From Halomonas sp. H10-9-1 (GTDB taxonomy: Bacteria > Pseudomonadota > Gammaproteobacteria > Pseudomonadales > Halomonadaceae), in NCBI RefSeq assembly GCF_040147005.1, contig NZ_JAMSHO010000001.1, positions 2,356,001 to 2,420,000 of the forward strand: 64,000 nucleotides of DNA, given 5' to 3'. Made by a program: the position numbers and the translations under genes. Below are positions 7,799 through 17,223 of the stretch, piece by piece (positions within the stretch are counted from its first letter, which is position 1; each line of letters opens with the position of its first letter). The notes beneath the pieces are model-generated. The model ran no database searches. It was not told the DNA's origin and saw only the letters and a list, made by a program, of their open reading frames with translations.

Positions 7799-10700
7799 CT
7801 AGCCGCGCCCGGTGATCTGTGCCCAGCGCTTCTCGAGGCGCTTGGCGGAGACCGGGAAGGTCGTGCCCAGCTGCTGGGCGAAGAGCGAGACCCGCAGCTC
7901 CTCGATCCACCAGCGGAACTCGGCAAGCTCGGGCGGCACCACGCCGCCGCGCCGCTCGCTGGCAAGGCGCGCCTCGAGACGCGCCTCGAATGCCTGGACC
8001 TCCTGCATCTGCATCTGGTCGCGGTGGCGCTCCCGCGGCGCCTTCTCCAGCCGGATCAGCGCCGCCTCCATGTAGCGCGGATACGCCTCCAGCCACTCCC
8101 CCGCCTCACCGATGAAGCCGGGATGCACCAGGCGGGTCATCTGCGCCTTGAGGTCAGCGTAGACCAACGCCAGGGCCAGGTTGAGATTGCCCTTCAGCGC
8201 CTTGGTCACGGCCAGGTGCCCCTTGAGAGCCTCCTCGAGGATGCCCAGCAGGCGGTGCGCTTCGGGCAGCAGTGCCTCCTGCCCCTGGGCCAGGCGCGCC
8301 TCGAGCTCACCCGCGGAGCGCGGCAGCGGATCCACCGCCACCACTCGGGCAAACACGGCGCGCACCAGGTCGTCGGCGAGCTGACGCCTGCTGCCCACCT
8401 TGGCGAACAGCAGCGCGCAGGTCTCCACGCCCTTGAGGCGCTCGATCTCACGCCCGACCTGGGGCAGCTCGCGCATCGCCAGGGCCACCACGCCATCGCG
8501 GTGGGCTTGGTGCGCCTTCGCGGGATGGTCGAAGAGCTCCACCCGGAAGGCCTCACCGTGGGGCACCAGCGCCGGGAAGGCCTCGACCCGGATGCCCGCC
8601 TGGGTGGTCACACGGGACTCCGGCAGCGCCGCCTCGGGCAGCCCTACCAGGTCGGCGGCGGCGCTAGCCTCCCGCGCCAGGGCGCGAGCGCCCTCCCCCG
8701 CGGCGGCCTCGAAGCGCCGCTCCAGCTCCCGGGCATCGCGACCCTGCCCCAGCGGCTCCCCGACGTGATCGACCACACGCAGGTTCATCACCAGGTGCGG
8801 CTCGAGGTGATCCAGGCGCCAGTCATCGGGCTGCACACGGACCCCGGTGCGGCGGCGCAGGAACTCCCCCAGCGCCTCGGTGAGCGGGATGTCGTCCGGG
8901 GTCATCGCCTCCAGCGCGGCGTCGACCCAGTCGGGGATCGGCACCACCTGGCGGCGAATCGCCTTGGGCAACGACTTCATCAGGGCGATGCACTTCTCGC
9001 GCAGCAGGCCCGGCACCAGCCACTCCAGGCGGGCCAGTGGCAGCTGGGGCAGCATCGCCGCCGGCACGGTGAGGGTCACGCCGTCGTCCACCGCGCCGGG
9101 CTCGAAGTGATAGCCAAGCGGATAGCACACCCCGTTGAGCGTCATGGCGTCGGGGTAGTCCGCCTCGGTCACCTCGCTGGCCTCCCGAGCCAGCAGGGCG
9201 GCGCGGTCGAACTTGAGGATGGCGGGATCCTCGGCCTCGGCGCGCTTGCGCCACGCCTCGAAGCACTTGCCGTTGTGGATCTCGGCAGGGAGTCGCTCGT
9301 CGTAGAAGGCGTAGAGAGTCTCCTCGTCCACCAGGATGTCACGCTTGCGGGCGCGATCCTCGAGGTCCTCGACCTCCTCGATCAACGCCCGGTTGTGGGC
9401 GAAGAACTCGCCGCGCGTGCGGAACTCGCCCTCCACCAGGGCGCGGCGGATGAAGAGCTCGCGGGCCTCCGCCGGCGCGATGGGGCCGTAGTGCACGCGT
9501 CGGCCCGAGACGATGGGCAGGCCGAACAGGGTGACCTGTTCGGTGGCCACCACCTGGGCACGCGTCATCTCCCAGTGGGGCTCGGCGTAGCTGCGCTTGA
9601 CCAGGTGGCCGGCCAGCGGCTCGATCCAGCGCGGATCGATCCTGGCCACGCTGCGTGCGAAGAGCCGGGAGGTCTCCACCAGCTCGAAGGCCATCAGCCA
9701 CTTGGGAGACTTCTTGACCAGCCCCGAGCCCGGATGAATGACGAACTTGCGGTTGCGTGCCCCCAGGTACTCGCGATTCTCGGTCAGCAGGCCAAGGTGC
9801 GAGAGCAGCCCCGGCAACAGTGCCCGATGCAGCGCCACGCCACTCTGGCGGCGCGCCTCGCGGGCGGCCTCCGTCGGCTCGCCATCCTCGCCCACGGGAA
9901 GGGGCACCGGCGGGGGCACGTCGACCTGCATGTCACGCAGCAGCTGGCGCAGCTGGCGGAAGGTGTCGTGCCACTCGCGCATGCGCAGGTAGTTGATATA
10001 GCGCTCCTTGCACCAGCGCCGGAGCCGGTTGCCGGAGAGCTCCTCGCGGGCCGCCTCGAAGCCCTGCCACAGGTTGAGCAACGCCATGAAGTCGGATTCG
10101 GGATCCTGCCAGCGGCGATGGGCCTGGTCGGCGGCCTGGCGCTTCTCCGCCGGTCGCTCGCGGGGATCCTGTACCGCCAGCCCCGCCACCACGATCAGCA
10201 CCTCGCGCAGCCCGCCCTGCTCGGCGCCGGCCAGCACCATGCGCGCCAGGCGCGGGTCGATGGGCAGGTGGGCCAGCTTACGCCCGACGGCAGTCAGGTG
10301 CTGGGCCTGATCCACCGCACCCAGTTCGAACAGCAGCTTGAAGCCGTCGGTGACGAAGCGCGAGTCCGGCGGGTCGACGAAGGGGAAGTCCTCGATGCTG
10401 CCGAGCTTGAGTGACAGCATGGAGAGGATCACCGAGGCCAGGTTGGTGCGCCGGATCTCGGGGTCGGTGAACTCGGGACGGGCGAGGAAGTCCTCCTCGT
10501 CATACAGGCGAATGCAGACGCCCTCGGCGACCCGCCCACAGCGGCCCTTGCGCTGGTTGGCGCTGGCCTGGCTGATGGGCTCCACCGGCAGGCGTTGGAT
10601 CTTGGAGCGATAGCTGTAGCGGCTGATGCGCACCAGGCCGGGGTCGATCACGTAGCGGATGCCCGGCACGGTGAGCGAGGTCTCGGCGACGTTGGTGGAG

Positions 10701-11824
10701 AGCACGATGCGCCGCCCGGCGTGGGGTGCGAAGACGCGATTCTGCTCGGCATTGGACAGCCGCGCATAGAGCGGCAGGATCTCGGTGCCGCGCAGCTCGG
10801 CTCGGCGCAACGTATCGGCGGTCTCGCGGATCTCGCGCTCGCCTGGCAGGAACACCAGCACATCCCGCGGGCCATGCCGCCAGCCCTTCTCGCGCTCGAT
10901 CCGCTCGATCTCCGCCACGGCATGCAGGATCCCCTCCTGCAGGGTGCGGTCCTCCTCGTCATCGGCGTCGCGCACCAACGGGCGGTAGTGCACCTCTACC
11001 GGATAGGTGCGCCCGGAGACCTCCACCACCGGGGCCGGTCTCGCCTCTCCCGCGGGCCCGGGCAGCGCGAAGTGCGCGGCGAAGCGCTCCACGTCGATGG
11101 TCGCCGAGGTGATGATCACCTTGAGGTCGGGCCGGCGCGACAGCAGGCGCCGCAGGTAGCCGAGCAGGAAGTCGATATTGAGGCTGCGCTCGTGGGCCTC
11201 ATCGATGATGATCGCCTCGTAGCGGGTGAGGTCCGGGTCGTGACGGGTCTCGGCGAGCAGTATGCCGTCGGTCATCAGCTTGACCAGGGTGTCATCGCCG
11301 CTCTGGTCGGTGAAGCGCACCTGGTAGCCCACCTGCTCACCCAGCGGCGTCTCGAGCTCCTCGGCCAAGCGCGTGGCCACCGAGCGTGCCGCCAGGCGCC
11401 GCGGCTGGGTGTGGCCAATCAGTCCGCGACGCCCCAAGCCCAGCTCCAGGCAGAGCTTGGGCAGCTGGGTGGTCTTGCCGGAGCCGGTCTCGCCGGCCAC
11501 CACCACCACCTGGTGGTCGCGCAGCGCCGCCAGAATATCCTCACGGCGCTCCACCACCGGCAGTTCGGGCGGATAGTTGAGCGCCACCGGCCGCGCCGTG
11601 CGGCGTGCCACCAGGCCGGCCGAACGAGCCATGGACTTCGCGACCTCGGCCAGGCCGCGGTCCACCGGCTTGCCAGCCTGCAAGCGGCGCGCGAGCCCCT
11701 TGAGGCGCTTCTCCAGGGTCGGGCGATCGCGCAGCAGCACATCGCCGAGCCCGCGGCGCAGCTGGCGCAGGCGGTCGGCATCGGACAGGCGTTGAGGGGT
11801 GGCGGCGTGGGTCTCGTCGGACAC
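7799..11824 (-). CDS. hrpA: ATP-dependent RNA helicase HrpA
   Basis: A ~1341-residue DEAH-box RNA helicase. Motifs in order: GETGSGKTTQLPK (Walker A), DEAHERSLN (motif II), SATID (motif III), RecA2 motifs STNVAETSLTVPG and QRKGRCGRV, then the helicase-associated domains and the long HrpA-specific C-terminal region. Length is typical of HrpA. HrpA acts in mRNA processing and in rescuing stalled ribosomes. The preferred start is GTG at 11824, with GGAG five bases upstream; a TTG nine codons earlier is less likely. The long antisense frames across this gene are codon-bias shadows. Confidence 0.96.
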   Translation of the reverse strand: MSDETHAATPQRLSDADRLRQLRRGLGDVLLRDRPTLEKRLKGLARRLQAGKPVDRGLAEVAKSMARSAGLVARRTARPVALNYPPELPVVERREDILAALRDHQVVVVAGETGSGKTTQLPKLCLELGLGRRGLIGHTQPRRLAARSVATRLAEELETPLGEQVGYQVRFTDQSGDDTLVKLMTDGILLAETRHDPDLTRYEAIIIDEAHERSLNIDFLLGYLRRLLSRRPDLKVIITSATIDVERFAAHFALPGPAGEARPAPVVEVSGRTYPVEVHYRPLVRDADDEEDRTLQEGILHAVAEIERIEREKGWRHGPRDVLVFLPGEREIRETADTLRRAELRGTEILPLYARLSNAEQNRVFAPHAGRRIVLSTNVAETSLTVPGIRYVIDPGLVRISRYSYRSKIQRLPVEPISQASANQRKGRCGRVAEGVCIRLYDEEDFLARPEFTDPEIRRTNLASVILSMLSLKLGSIEDFPFVDPPDSRFVTDGFKLLFELGAVDQAQHLTAVGRKLAHLPIDPRLARMVLAGAEQGGLREVLIVVAGLAVQDPRERPAEKRQAADQAHRRWQDPESDFMALLNLWQGFEAAREELSGNRLRRWCKERYINYLRMREWHDTFRQLRQLLRDMQVDVPPPVPLPVGEDGEPTEAAREARRQSGVALHRALLPGLLSHLGLLTENREYLGARNRKFVIHPGSGLVKKSPKWLMAFELVETSRLFARSVARIDPRWIEPLAGHLVKRSYAEPHWEMTRAQVVATEQVTLFGLPIVSGRRVHYGPIAPAEARELFIRRALVEGEFRTRGEFFAHNRALIEEVEDLEDRARKRDILVDEETLYAFYDERLPAEIHNGKCFEAWRKRAEAEDPAILKFDRAALLAREASEVTEADYPDAMTLNGVCYPLGYHFEPGAVDDGVTLTVPAAMLPQLPLARLEWLVPGLLREKCIALMKSLPKAIRRQVVPIPDWVDAALEAMTPDDIPLTEALGEFLRRRTGVRVQPDDWRLDHLEPHLVMNLRVVDHVGEPLGQGRDARELERRFEAAAGEGARALAREASAAADLVGLPEAALPESRVTTQAGIRVEAFPALVPHGEAFRVELFDHPAKAHQAHRDGVVALAMRELPQVGREIERLKGVETCALLFAKVGSRRQLADDLVRAVFARVVAVDPLPRSAGELEARLAQGQEALLPEAHRLLGILEEALKGHLAVTKALKGNLNLALALVYADLKAQMTRLVHPGFIGEAGEWLEAYPRYMEAALIRLEKAPRERHRDQMQMQEVQAFEARLEARLASERRGGVVPPELAEFRWWIEELRVSLFAQQLGTTFPVSAKRLEKRWAQITGRG

Positions 11825-11970
11825 GGCGACTCCGGTAAGGGCTGACGACAACGCCCGCGCCGGGGGCTCCGGTGCGGGCGTGTCATTGTAACGCCGCGGC
11901 CATGGCCGCGGCCAATCGATGGGTGTGCCTCACTATGGCGATCGCAAATGCCCACACCGCTCAAGGCTTT

Positions 11971-12071
11971 CCCGGCGACAGGCCTTCGAGGGGGCGCTGT
12001 GAATACCTCCTTGTACGCTACCTCGGCCATCCCTGGTCCTCGGACCCCCTCTCCGGCCTATCCCCGGCGCC
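11971..12071 (+). repeat. Dispersed ~100-bp intergenic repeat, copy R1 (diverged)
   Basis: Shares the order ACAGGCC..GCGCTGTGAATACCTCC..TGTACGCTACC..CCCTGG..CTCC.CGGCCT..CCCCGGCGCC with two copies near 19.4 and 20.0 kb. This copy has many substitutions. All three copies lie between genes. On the minus strand it can be read as a short peptide-like frame, also present in R3, but no start or coding signal supports a gene. Confidence 0.8.
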
Positions 12072-12089
12072 TTTCGCTATCGCTACCCG

Positions 12090-12266
12090 TGTCGGCCTTC
12101 TCCCGTTCCTCGTCACGCAGCTGGCGGCGCAGGACCTTGCTGAACACATGAGCGTCTTGGGCAACAAGCTGCCTACTTCGCTTCGCTCGCCTTCTCCCGC
12201 TCCTCGTCGCGCAGCTGGCGGCGCAGGACCTTGCTGAACACATGAGCGTCTTGGGCAGCGCGCTGC
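12090..12266 (-). repeat. Tandem 94-bp duplications of the fadD 3' end
   Basis: Directly after the fadD stop, the last ~60 bp of coding sequence (minus-strand peptide KVLRRQLRDEEREKASEAK plus stop) is repeated once nearly exactly. A second, more diverged copy follows further downstream. The period is 94 bp (stop codons at 12267 and 12173). The linker between copies (AQDAHVFS in the reading frame) is not in fadD proper. The repeats are non-coding remnants after the functional stop. Confidence 0.88.
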
Positions 12267-13952
12267 CTACTTCGCTTCGCTCGCCTTCTCCCGCTCCTCG
12301 TCGCGCAGCTGGCGGCGCAGGACCTTGCCCACATTGGTCTTGGGCAGCTCGTCACGCACCTCGACGGTGCGCGGCACCTTGTAGCCGGTGAGCTCCTTCT
12401 TGCACCAGGCGCGCAGCGCCTCGGGGTCGATCTCGGCGCTGCCGCGGGGCACCACGAACAGCTTGATCGCCTCGCCGCTGACCGCATCGGGGATGCCGAC
12501 CGCCGCCGACTCGAGCACGTCGGGGTGCCGGGCCACCACATCCTCGATCTCGTTGGGATAGACGTTGAAACCCGAGACCAGGATCATGTCCTTCTTGCGG
12601 TCGACAATGCGGATATAGCCATCCTCTTCCAACACCGCGATGTCGCCGGTGTGAAACCAGCCCCACGCATCGATCACCTGGGCGGTCTCGTCGTCGCGGT
12701 TCCAGTAGCCCTTCATCACCTGGGGCCCCTGGACACAGAGCTCGCCCGCCTCGCCGAAGGCCAGGTCGTTGCCGTCGGCATCCACTACCTTGACCCGGGT
12801 GCCGGCCACCGGCTTGCCGATGGTACCCAGCCGGATGGCGTCCACCGGATTGAAGCTGACCACCGGTGACGTCTCGGTGAGCCCGTAGCCCTCGGCGATA
12901 TCGCAACCGGTGACCTGCTTCCAGCGCTCGGCCACCGGCTTGGTCAGCGCCATGCCCCCGGAGATGGTCAGGTGCAGCCTGGAAAAGTCCAGGGAACGGA
13001 AGTCCTCGCGGTGGCACAGCGCGTTGAACAGGGTATTGAGGCCGATAAAGGCGGTGAAGGGCACCTTGCGCAGCTCCTTGACGAAGCCCGACAGGTCGCG
13101 GGGATTGGTGATCAGCAGCGAATGGCTGCCGGTCTCCATCAGGAACAGGCAGTTCACCGTGAAGGTGTAGATGTGGTAGACGGGCAGCGGCGCGATCACC
13201 ACCTCATGGCCATGATCAAGACCACGGCCGATGGCCTGGCCGGCCTGGAGCATGTTCGCCACCAGGTTGCGATGGGTGAGCATGGTGCCCTTGGCAAGCC
13301 CTGTGGTGCCGCCGGTATACTGCAGCGCGGCGATGTCGTCGGAAGCGCGCTCCACGTCGTGGTGCCGGTGCGCGGCGCCCTCCTTCAGGGCCCGGCGCAG
13401 CGGCGTGTGACCAGGGAGCCGGAAGGCCGGCACCAACTTCTTGACATGCTTGACCACCAGGTTGATCAGCGGCCGCCTGGGAAAGGCATGCAGGTCGGCC
13501 AACTCGGTCACCACCACATGCTGGATGTCGGTACTCTCGAGGATCCTCTCGAGCTTGTCGGCCATGTTGGCGAGGATCACGATCGCCTTGGCACCGGCGT
13601 CCTTGAACTGGTGGGCCATCTCCCGCTCGGTGTAGAGCGGGTTAGTGTTGACCACCACCAGCCCGGCACGCATGGCACCGAACACCGCGACCGGAAACTG
13701 CAGCACGTTGGGCAACTGGATGGCGATGCGATCGCCCGGCTGCAGGGTGGTCTCATGCTGCAGCCAGGCGGCGAAGTCCCGGGAGAGGCGATCCAGATCG
13801 GCGAAGCTCAACGTCTGCCCCATGCAGCTGAAGGCCGGCTTGTCGGCATACTTGTCTACCGCGGCATGGAAGACATCGGTGACCGACCGGTAGGTCCCCA
13901 TGCCGTCAAGCTCGGGGCCTTCGAGAATGGGGGCGTGGGCATGTTCACTCAT
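12267..13952 (-). CDS. fadD: Long-chain fatty acid-CoA ligase
   Basis: 561-residue AMP-forming acyl-CoA synthetase that activates long-chain fatty acids for beta-oxidation at the inner membrane. Visible are the AMP-binding P-loop YTGGTTGLAKGTMLTH, the GYGLTETSP motif, the WFHTGDIA motif, and the C-terminal RKKDMILVSGFNVYPNEIE and PKTNVGKVLRRQLR, whose Lys is catalytic. The start is the ATG at 13952 with GGAGAG nearby. A palindromic PsrA/FadR-type operator (14049-14066) lies upstream, so derepression by long-chain fatty acids is likely. The 3' end is tandemly duplicated downstream. Confidence 0.95.
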   Translation of the reverse strand: MSEHAHAPILEGPELDGMGTYRSVTDVFHAAVDKYADKPAFSCMGQTLSFADLDRLSRDFAAWLQHETTLQPGDRIAIQLPNVLQFPVAVFGAMRAGLVVVNTNPLYTEREMAHQFKDAGAKAIVILANMADKLERILESTDIQHVVVTELADLHAFPRRPLINLVVKHVKKLVPAFRLPGHTPLRRALKEGAAHRHHDVERASDDIAALQYTGGTTGLAKGTMLTHRNLVANMLQAGQAIGRGLDHGHEVVIAPLPVYHIYTFTVNCLFLMETGSHSLLITNPRDLSGFVKELRKVPFTAFIGLNTLFNALCHREDFRSLDFSRLHLTISGGMALTKPVAERWKQVTGCDIAEGYGLTETSPVVSFNPVDAIRLGTIGKPVAGTRVKVVDADGNDLAFGEAGELCVQGPQVMKGYWNRDDETAQVIDAWGWFHTGDIAVLEEDGYIRIVDRKKDMILVSGFNVYPNEIEDVVARHPDVLESAAVGIPDAVSGEAIKLFVVPRGSAEIDPEALRAWCKKELTGYKVPRTVEVRDELPKTNVGKVLRRQLRDEEREKASEAK

Positions 13953-14048
13953 GACGTCTCTCCGCAATTATCGCCGATGCGCCATCGACGCTTGTTGTTG
14001 TCCCGGGACTACCTTACTACCCCGCCTGGCGCACTGCAAAACGATTGA

Positions 14049-14066
14049 TTGAAACCGTCGTTTCAA
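14049..14066. promoter_or_regulatory. PsrA-type operator upstream of fadD
   Basis: Perfect palindrome TTGAAAC-CGTC-GTTTCAA. It matches the published PsrA consensus (G/C)AAAC-N2-4-GTTT(G/C), bound by the TetR-family fatty-acid sensor of pseudomonads and relatives. It is 97 bp before the fadD ATG and 16 bp beyond the 3' end of the convergently placed amidotransferase gene, so fadD is the natural target. Confidence 0.72.
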
Positions 14067-14081
14067 TGTCTTCGGCAGCGA

Positions 14082-14885
14082 CTATGCCACCCCCTCGCGA
14101 CGGCCGAAACGCGCCTGGATCATGCCATCGCACCAGACCAGCAGCTCACCGGGCGCCATGCGCTCCCAGTCCTCGTTGTCGGTCAACGGTTCGGTGGCGA
14201 TCACCGAGACAACGTCCTTGATGGTGGTGTGCTCGGCGAAATTGACCGTCAGTTCCGCGTCCGACAGGCTCGCCTTGCCGAAGGGGGCACGGCGGGTGAT
14301 ATGGGCCAGCTTCGTCGAGCAGAAGGTGTAGAGGTAGTCGCCGTCGGCGAGCAGCAGGTTGAACACGCCCAGGCCGCGCAGCCGCTCGCACAGCTGGTGC
14401 AGCAGTCGCCACAGTCCCTGGCGCTGCTCGGCACTTTCCGGACGCTCTGGAAAGCGTCGCCGCAGCTCGCCCAGCAGCCAGCAGAAGGCGTGCTCGCTGT
14501 CGGTATCACCCACCGGCCGGTAGAAGGTCAGCGGCAGCGATTGCCAGCCGGCGAGCTGGCCATTGTGGGCATAGCACCAGGGCTGACCCCACATCTCGCG
14601 CACGAAGGGGTGAGTATTGGCCAGGCGAATCTGGCCGACGTTGGCCTGGCGAATATGGCTGATCACGATATGCGACTTGATCGGGTAGTCGCAGATCAGC
14701 CGGGCGATGGGCGAGCGCACCGAGGGGTGCGGGTCGCGGAAGTCACGATACCCCCCCTCCTCGTAGAAGGCGATGCCCCAGCCGTCGCGATGCGGCCCGG
14801 TGCCCCCGCCGCGGTGCAGGAAACCGGTAAAGCTGAAGCAGATGTCGGTCGGCACGTTGGCACTCATGCCCAGCAGTTCACACAT
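14082..14885 (-). CDS. Class II glutamine amidotransferase (YafJ-like)
   Basis: 267 residues starting MCELLGMSANVP, so Cys2 becomes the N-terminal nucleophile of an Ntn-hydrolase after Met removal. Typical glutaminase motifs follow: FLHRGGGTGPHRDGWG, SHIRQANVG, THPF, AHNGQLAGW and GDTDSEHAF. The family includes YafJ and EgtC-type amidases; the acceptor substrate is unknown. The ATG at 14885 overlaps the stop of the upstream VWA gene (ATGTGTGA), implying translational coupling. Start choice is certain because the Cys must directly follow the initiator Met. Confidence 0.9.
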   Translation of the reverse strand: MCELLGMSANVPTDICFSFTGFLHRGGGTGPHRDGWGIAFYEEGGYRDFRDPHPSVRSPIARLICDYPIKSHIVISHIRQANVGQIRLANTHPFVREMWGQPWCYAHNGQLAGWQSLPLTFYRPVGDTDSEHAFCWLLGELRRRFPERPESAEQRQGLWRLLHQLCERLRGLGVFNLLLADGDYLYTFCSTKLAHITRRAPFGKASLSDAELTVNFAEHTTIKDVVSVIATEPLTDNEDWERMAPGELLVWCDGMIQARFGRREGVA

Positions 14886-16716
14886 GGGGGTCCTCCCGAT
14901 GGGCGCGGCGTCGCTGCTGGCGACGACCACGCAGCATAAGCAGCAGTAGTGCCACCAGCAGCAGGCCTCCGGCCACGGCCCAGGCCAGCGGCCGAGCGGT
15001 CAGTGCCACGAGGCGCGGCAGCCAGTTCGTGCGCCAGCGTTCGATGCCGGCCGCAACCAGTTCATTGAGGGTAGCGACGATGCGCTCCACGGCACCATCG
15101 GGCGCCTCGTCGGCGCCGCGCCCGGGACTGAGGTCCTGATGGAAACGCTCGGCGGAGAGCTCGCCGTTCGCGGTGGCCAGGTCGAGGCCGGTGGTGGACT
15201 CGGCGAACAGCATCAGGCGCGGCAGGCGCAGGGCGTGAGTCCCCTGCCCCAGCCGCACCTCGGCACCCAGCAGCAGCGGACGACTGACGCTGTCGTCCAG
15301 TTCGGGCAGGGCGATCGACCAGCGCCGCTCATCCAGCGGTTCGACGGCAAGGCGCTGGCCGGCGAGTTCCGCCCAGGGCCGGGTATTGGCGTGCCCCAGC
15401 TCCGGGTGACGCGCCTCCAGCACCACGCGCCGCGCCTCGGGCTCGTGGCTGGCCAGCAGCGGGGCCAGCAGGTTGATGGCCTGGACACGCTGGCGCACCA
15501 GGCCCGCGGCCTCGGCGCTGATCACCAGGCGCGCGGTGCCAGGCAGCGCGGGCGCGGGCAACACGCCACGGAAGCGTTCGCCATCAAGCGCCAGTGGCGT
15601 CGCCGACTGCACCTCGCCGTCATCGGCGATCAGCTCGGCGCGCAGCGCGAGCCCCTCGAGGCCGTCGCCGGCGAAGGGCAGGCCGTTGCGCGCCAGCCAC
15701 GCCTCCACCGGCAGCGGGAAGCCCAGGAAGGCGGTGGCCGGCAGGGTACCGGTGCGCAGGGCGAGCGCCGAGGCAACCCCGATTCGGCTCTGGCCGGTGA
15801 TCTCGCCCTGCACATGCCACTCGCCGGGCAGTGGCTCGGGCACCCACAGCAGGTCGAAGCGCGGCGCCACCTGCCAGCGCCCATCCGGGGGTGGCGTGGC
15901 CGCGCGATACTCCCTGCCGTCCGGGGCCACCAGCACCAGCGGTTCGGCGTCGGGGGCGTGGAAGAGCAGCGCCGAGAAGGACTCGATGCCCGGCTCGATG
16001 CGAAAGCGTCCGCTCTCCAGGGGAGTGCGGTCGGCGGGGAAGATGCGTTCGACGATATCCAGGAAGGCACCCAGCAGGCTCTCGGGAGAGGCCACCAGGG
16101 CCGGCAGGCCCCCGGTCATGCGGGAGAGCGACTCGACCAGCGCCATGTCGGCCTGGTCGGAGAAGGCGATGGCATGCACGACCACCCCCTCGTCGGCCAG
16201 ACGCGGCGCCAGCTCATCGAGCAGTCGACGACGCGAGGCGTCATCCACCTCGGGCTTGGCGCCGCGGGACGGCGGCAGGTCGATCACCCCGTCGGTAAGC
16301 AGTACCAGATGACGCCAGCCGTCGGCCTCGGCGGCCGCTGCGCGGCGCACCGCGGCCTCGATATCGGTATAGGGCTGCGCGCCCACCAGGGCGGGACGCA
16401 GCGCCCGGGCCCGGGCACGCCAGCCGGCATCCACCTCGCCCGCCGCGAGGGGGTTGGCCACCGTCTCGCCGAAGGTCCAGACACCGGCCGCGGTTCCCTC
16501 GGGAAGCAGCGATACCAGCAACTCCAGGGCACTGGCACTGAGCCGGTCCGGGTCATTGGCGCGCATGCTGCCCGAGACGTCGATGATCACCCGAACCTCG
16601 GGGTGCCCCTCCACCGCCTGGGCCAATGCACCATGCGCCGGCATCACGCACAGCCAGATCAGCACCAGCCAGCCGTCGATGCGTCGTCCTGCCAAGCCCC
16701 GGGCTCTGCTGGCCAT
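14878..16716 (-). CDS. von Willebrand factor A domain membrane protein
   Basis: 612 residues: signal peptide (hydrophobic WLVLIWLCVM stretch, cleavage near GALAQ), a VWA domain with MIDAS motif DVSGSM and downstream VLLTDGV, a long beta-rich middle region, and one C-terminal membrane helix (residues ~580-600) followed by a very basic tail. The protein is probably anchored in the inner membrane with the VWA domain in the periplasm. Start is the ATG at 16716 with AAGGAGG. It is followed by an overlapping YafJ-type amidotransferase and preceded by a small membrane protein. No precise function is recognised. Confidence 0.85.
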   Translation of the reverse strand: MASRARGLAGRRIDGWLVLIWLCVMPAHGALAQAVEGHPEVRVIIDVSGSMRANDPDRLSASALELLVSLLPEGTAAGVWTFGETVANPLAAGEVDAGWRARARALRPALVGAQPYTDIEAAVRRAAAAEADGWRHLVLLTDGVIDLPPSRGAKPEVDDASRRRLLDELAPRLADEGVVVHAIAFSDQADMALVESLSRMTGGLPALVASPESLLGAFLDIVERIFPADRTPLESGRFRIEPGIESFSALLFHAPDAEPLVLVAPDGREYRAATPPPDGRWQVAPRFDLLWVPEPLPGEWHVQGEITGQSRIGVASALALRTGTLPATAFLGFPLPVEAWLARNGLPFAGDGLEGLALRAELIADDGEVQSATPLALDGERFRGVLPAPALPGTARLVISAEAAGLVRQRVQAINLLAPLLASHEPEARRVVLEARHPELGHANTRPWAELAGQRLAVEPLDERRWSIALPELDDSVSRPLLLGAEVRLGQGTHALRLPRLMLFAESTTGLDLATANGELSAERFHQDLSPGRGADEAPDGAVERIVATLNELVAAGIERWRTNWLPRLVALTARPLAWAVAGGLLLVALLLLMLRGRRQQRRRAHREDPHV

Positions 16717-16749
16717 CCTGGCCTCCTTATTCAATCACCCCTGGTCGAA

Positions 16750-17178
16750 CTAGCCGATCACCGGCTCCCGGCGCTCGGCACCACGCCGATCGTCGGCATC
16801 ATCCTCGGGCTCCTGCCTGACTTGCGCCCCGTCACGCCGCCTGCCGAGCCACCACAGCAGCAGTCCGAAGACAGCCCCCAGCCCCGCGCCCAGCAGCGTC
16901 AGGGCCAGGGCCGGCATCAGCGCCTCGGTATTGCGCTCGAGGAAGGCCACTGTCGCCACGACCACCGCCGGCGCCAGACCGGTGTAGACATCGCCCTCCT
17001 CGAGCAGCGGCAAGCGGAAGCGCGCCGGCATCCACATCACCCCCGCGACCAGCCAGGTGACCGGAAGCCGCAGCAGTCGCGGCAGGAAGGCCAGGCCCAG
17101 GTAGCCGGTCAGCAACACCACCAGCGACAAGACGCCGTAGCTCAACCATAGTAGGCTCATCGATTCGGTAATAGGCAT
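16750..17178 (-). CDS. Small membrane protein of unknown function
   Basis: 142 residues with about three membrane helices (LWLSYGVLSLVVLLTGYLG, TWLVAGVMWMP, and a Gly/Leu-rich helix near residue 100), ending in a charged tail with many Arg and Asp. ATG at 17178 with a GAGG ribosome site nine bases before. It lies 33 bp upstream of the VWA gene on the same strand and is divergent from the oligopeptidase gene 45 bp away, so it probably heads the operon with VWA and amidotransferase genes. No family is recognised. Confidence 0.7.
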   Translation of the reverse strand: MPITESMSLLWLSYGVLSLVVLLTGYLGLAFLPRLLRLPVTWLVAGVMWMPARFRLPLLEEGDVYTGLAPAVVVATVAFLERNTEALMPALALTLLGAGLGAVFGLLLWWLGRRRDGAQVRQEPEDDADDRRGAERREPVIG

Positions 17179-17223
17179 TGCCACCTCACTTTTCTCTCAT
17201 CCGAGTATGGTACATCCCGCGCC

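Noticed and set aside
8024..10414. 796-codon open frame on the plus strand opposite hrpA
   Set aside because: It is antisense to a helicase with all motifs, has His/Gln/Leu-heavy composition typical of GC-rich shadow frames and no recognisable domain.
11419..12030. Open frame giving a VAYKEVFTAPPRRPV-like peptide, also seen near 20.0 kb
   Set aside because: The similarity arises from the dispersed intergenic repeat R1/R3; the frame has no start signal and overlaps hrpA antisense codons.
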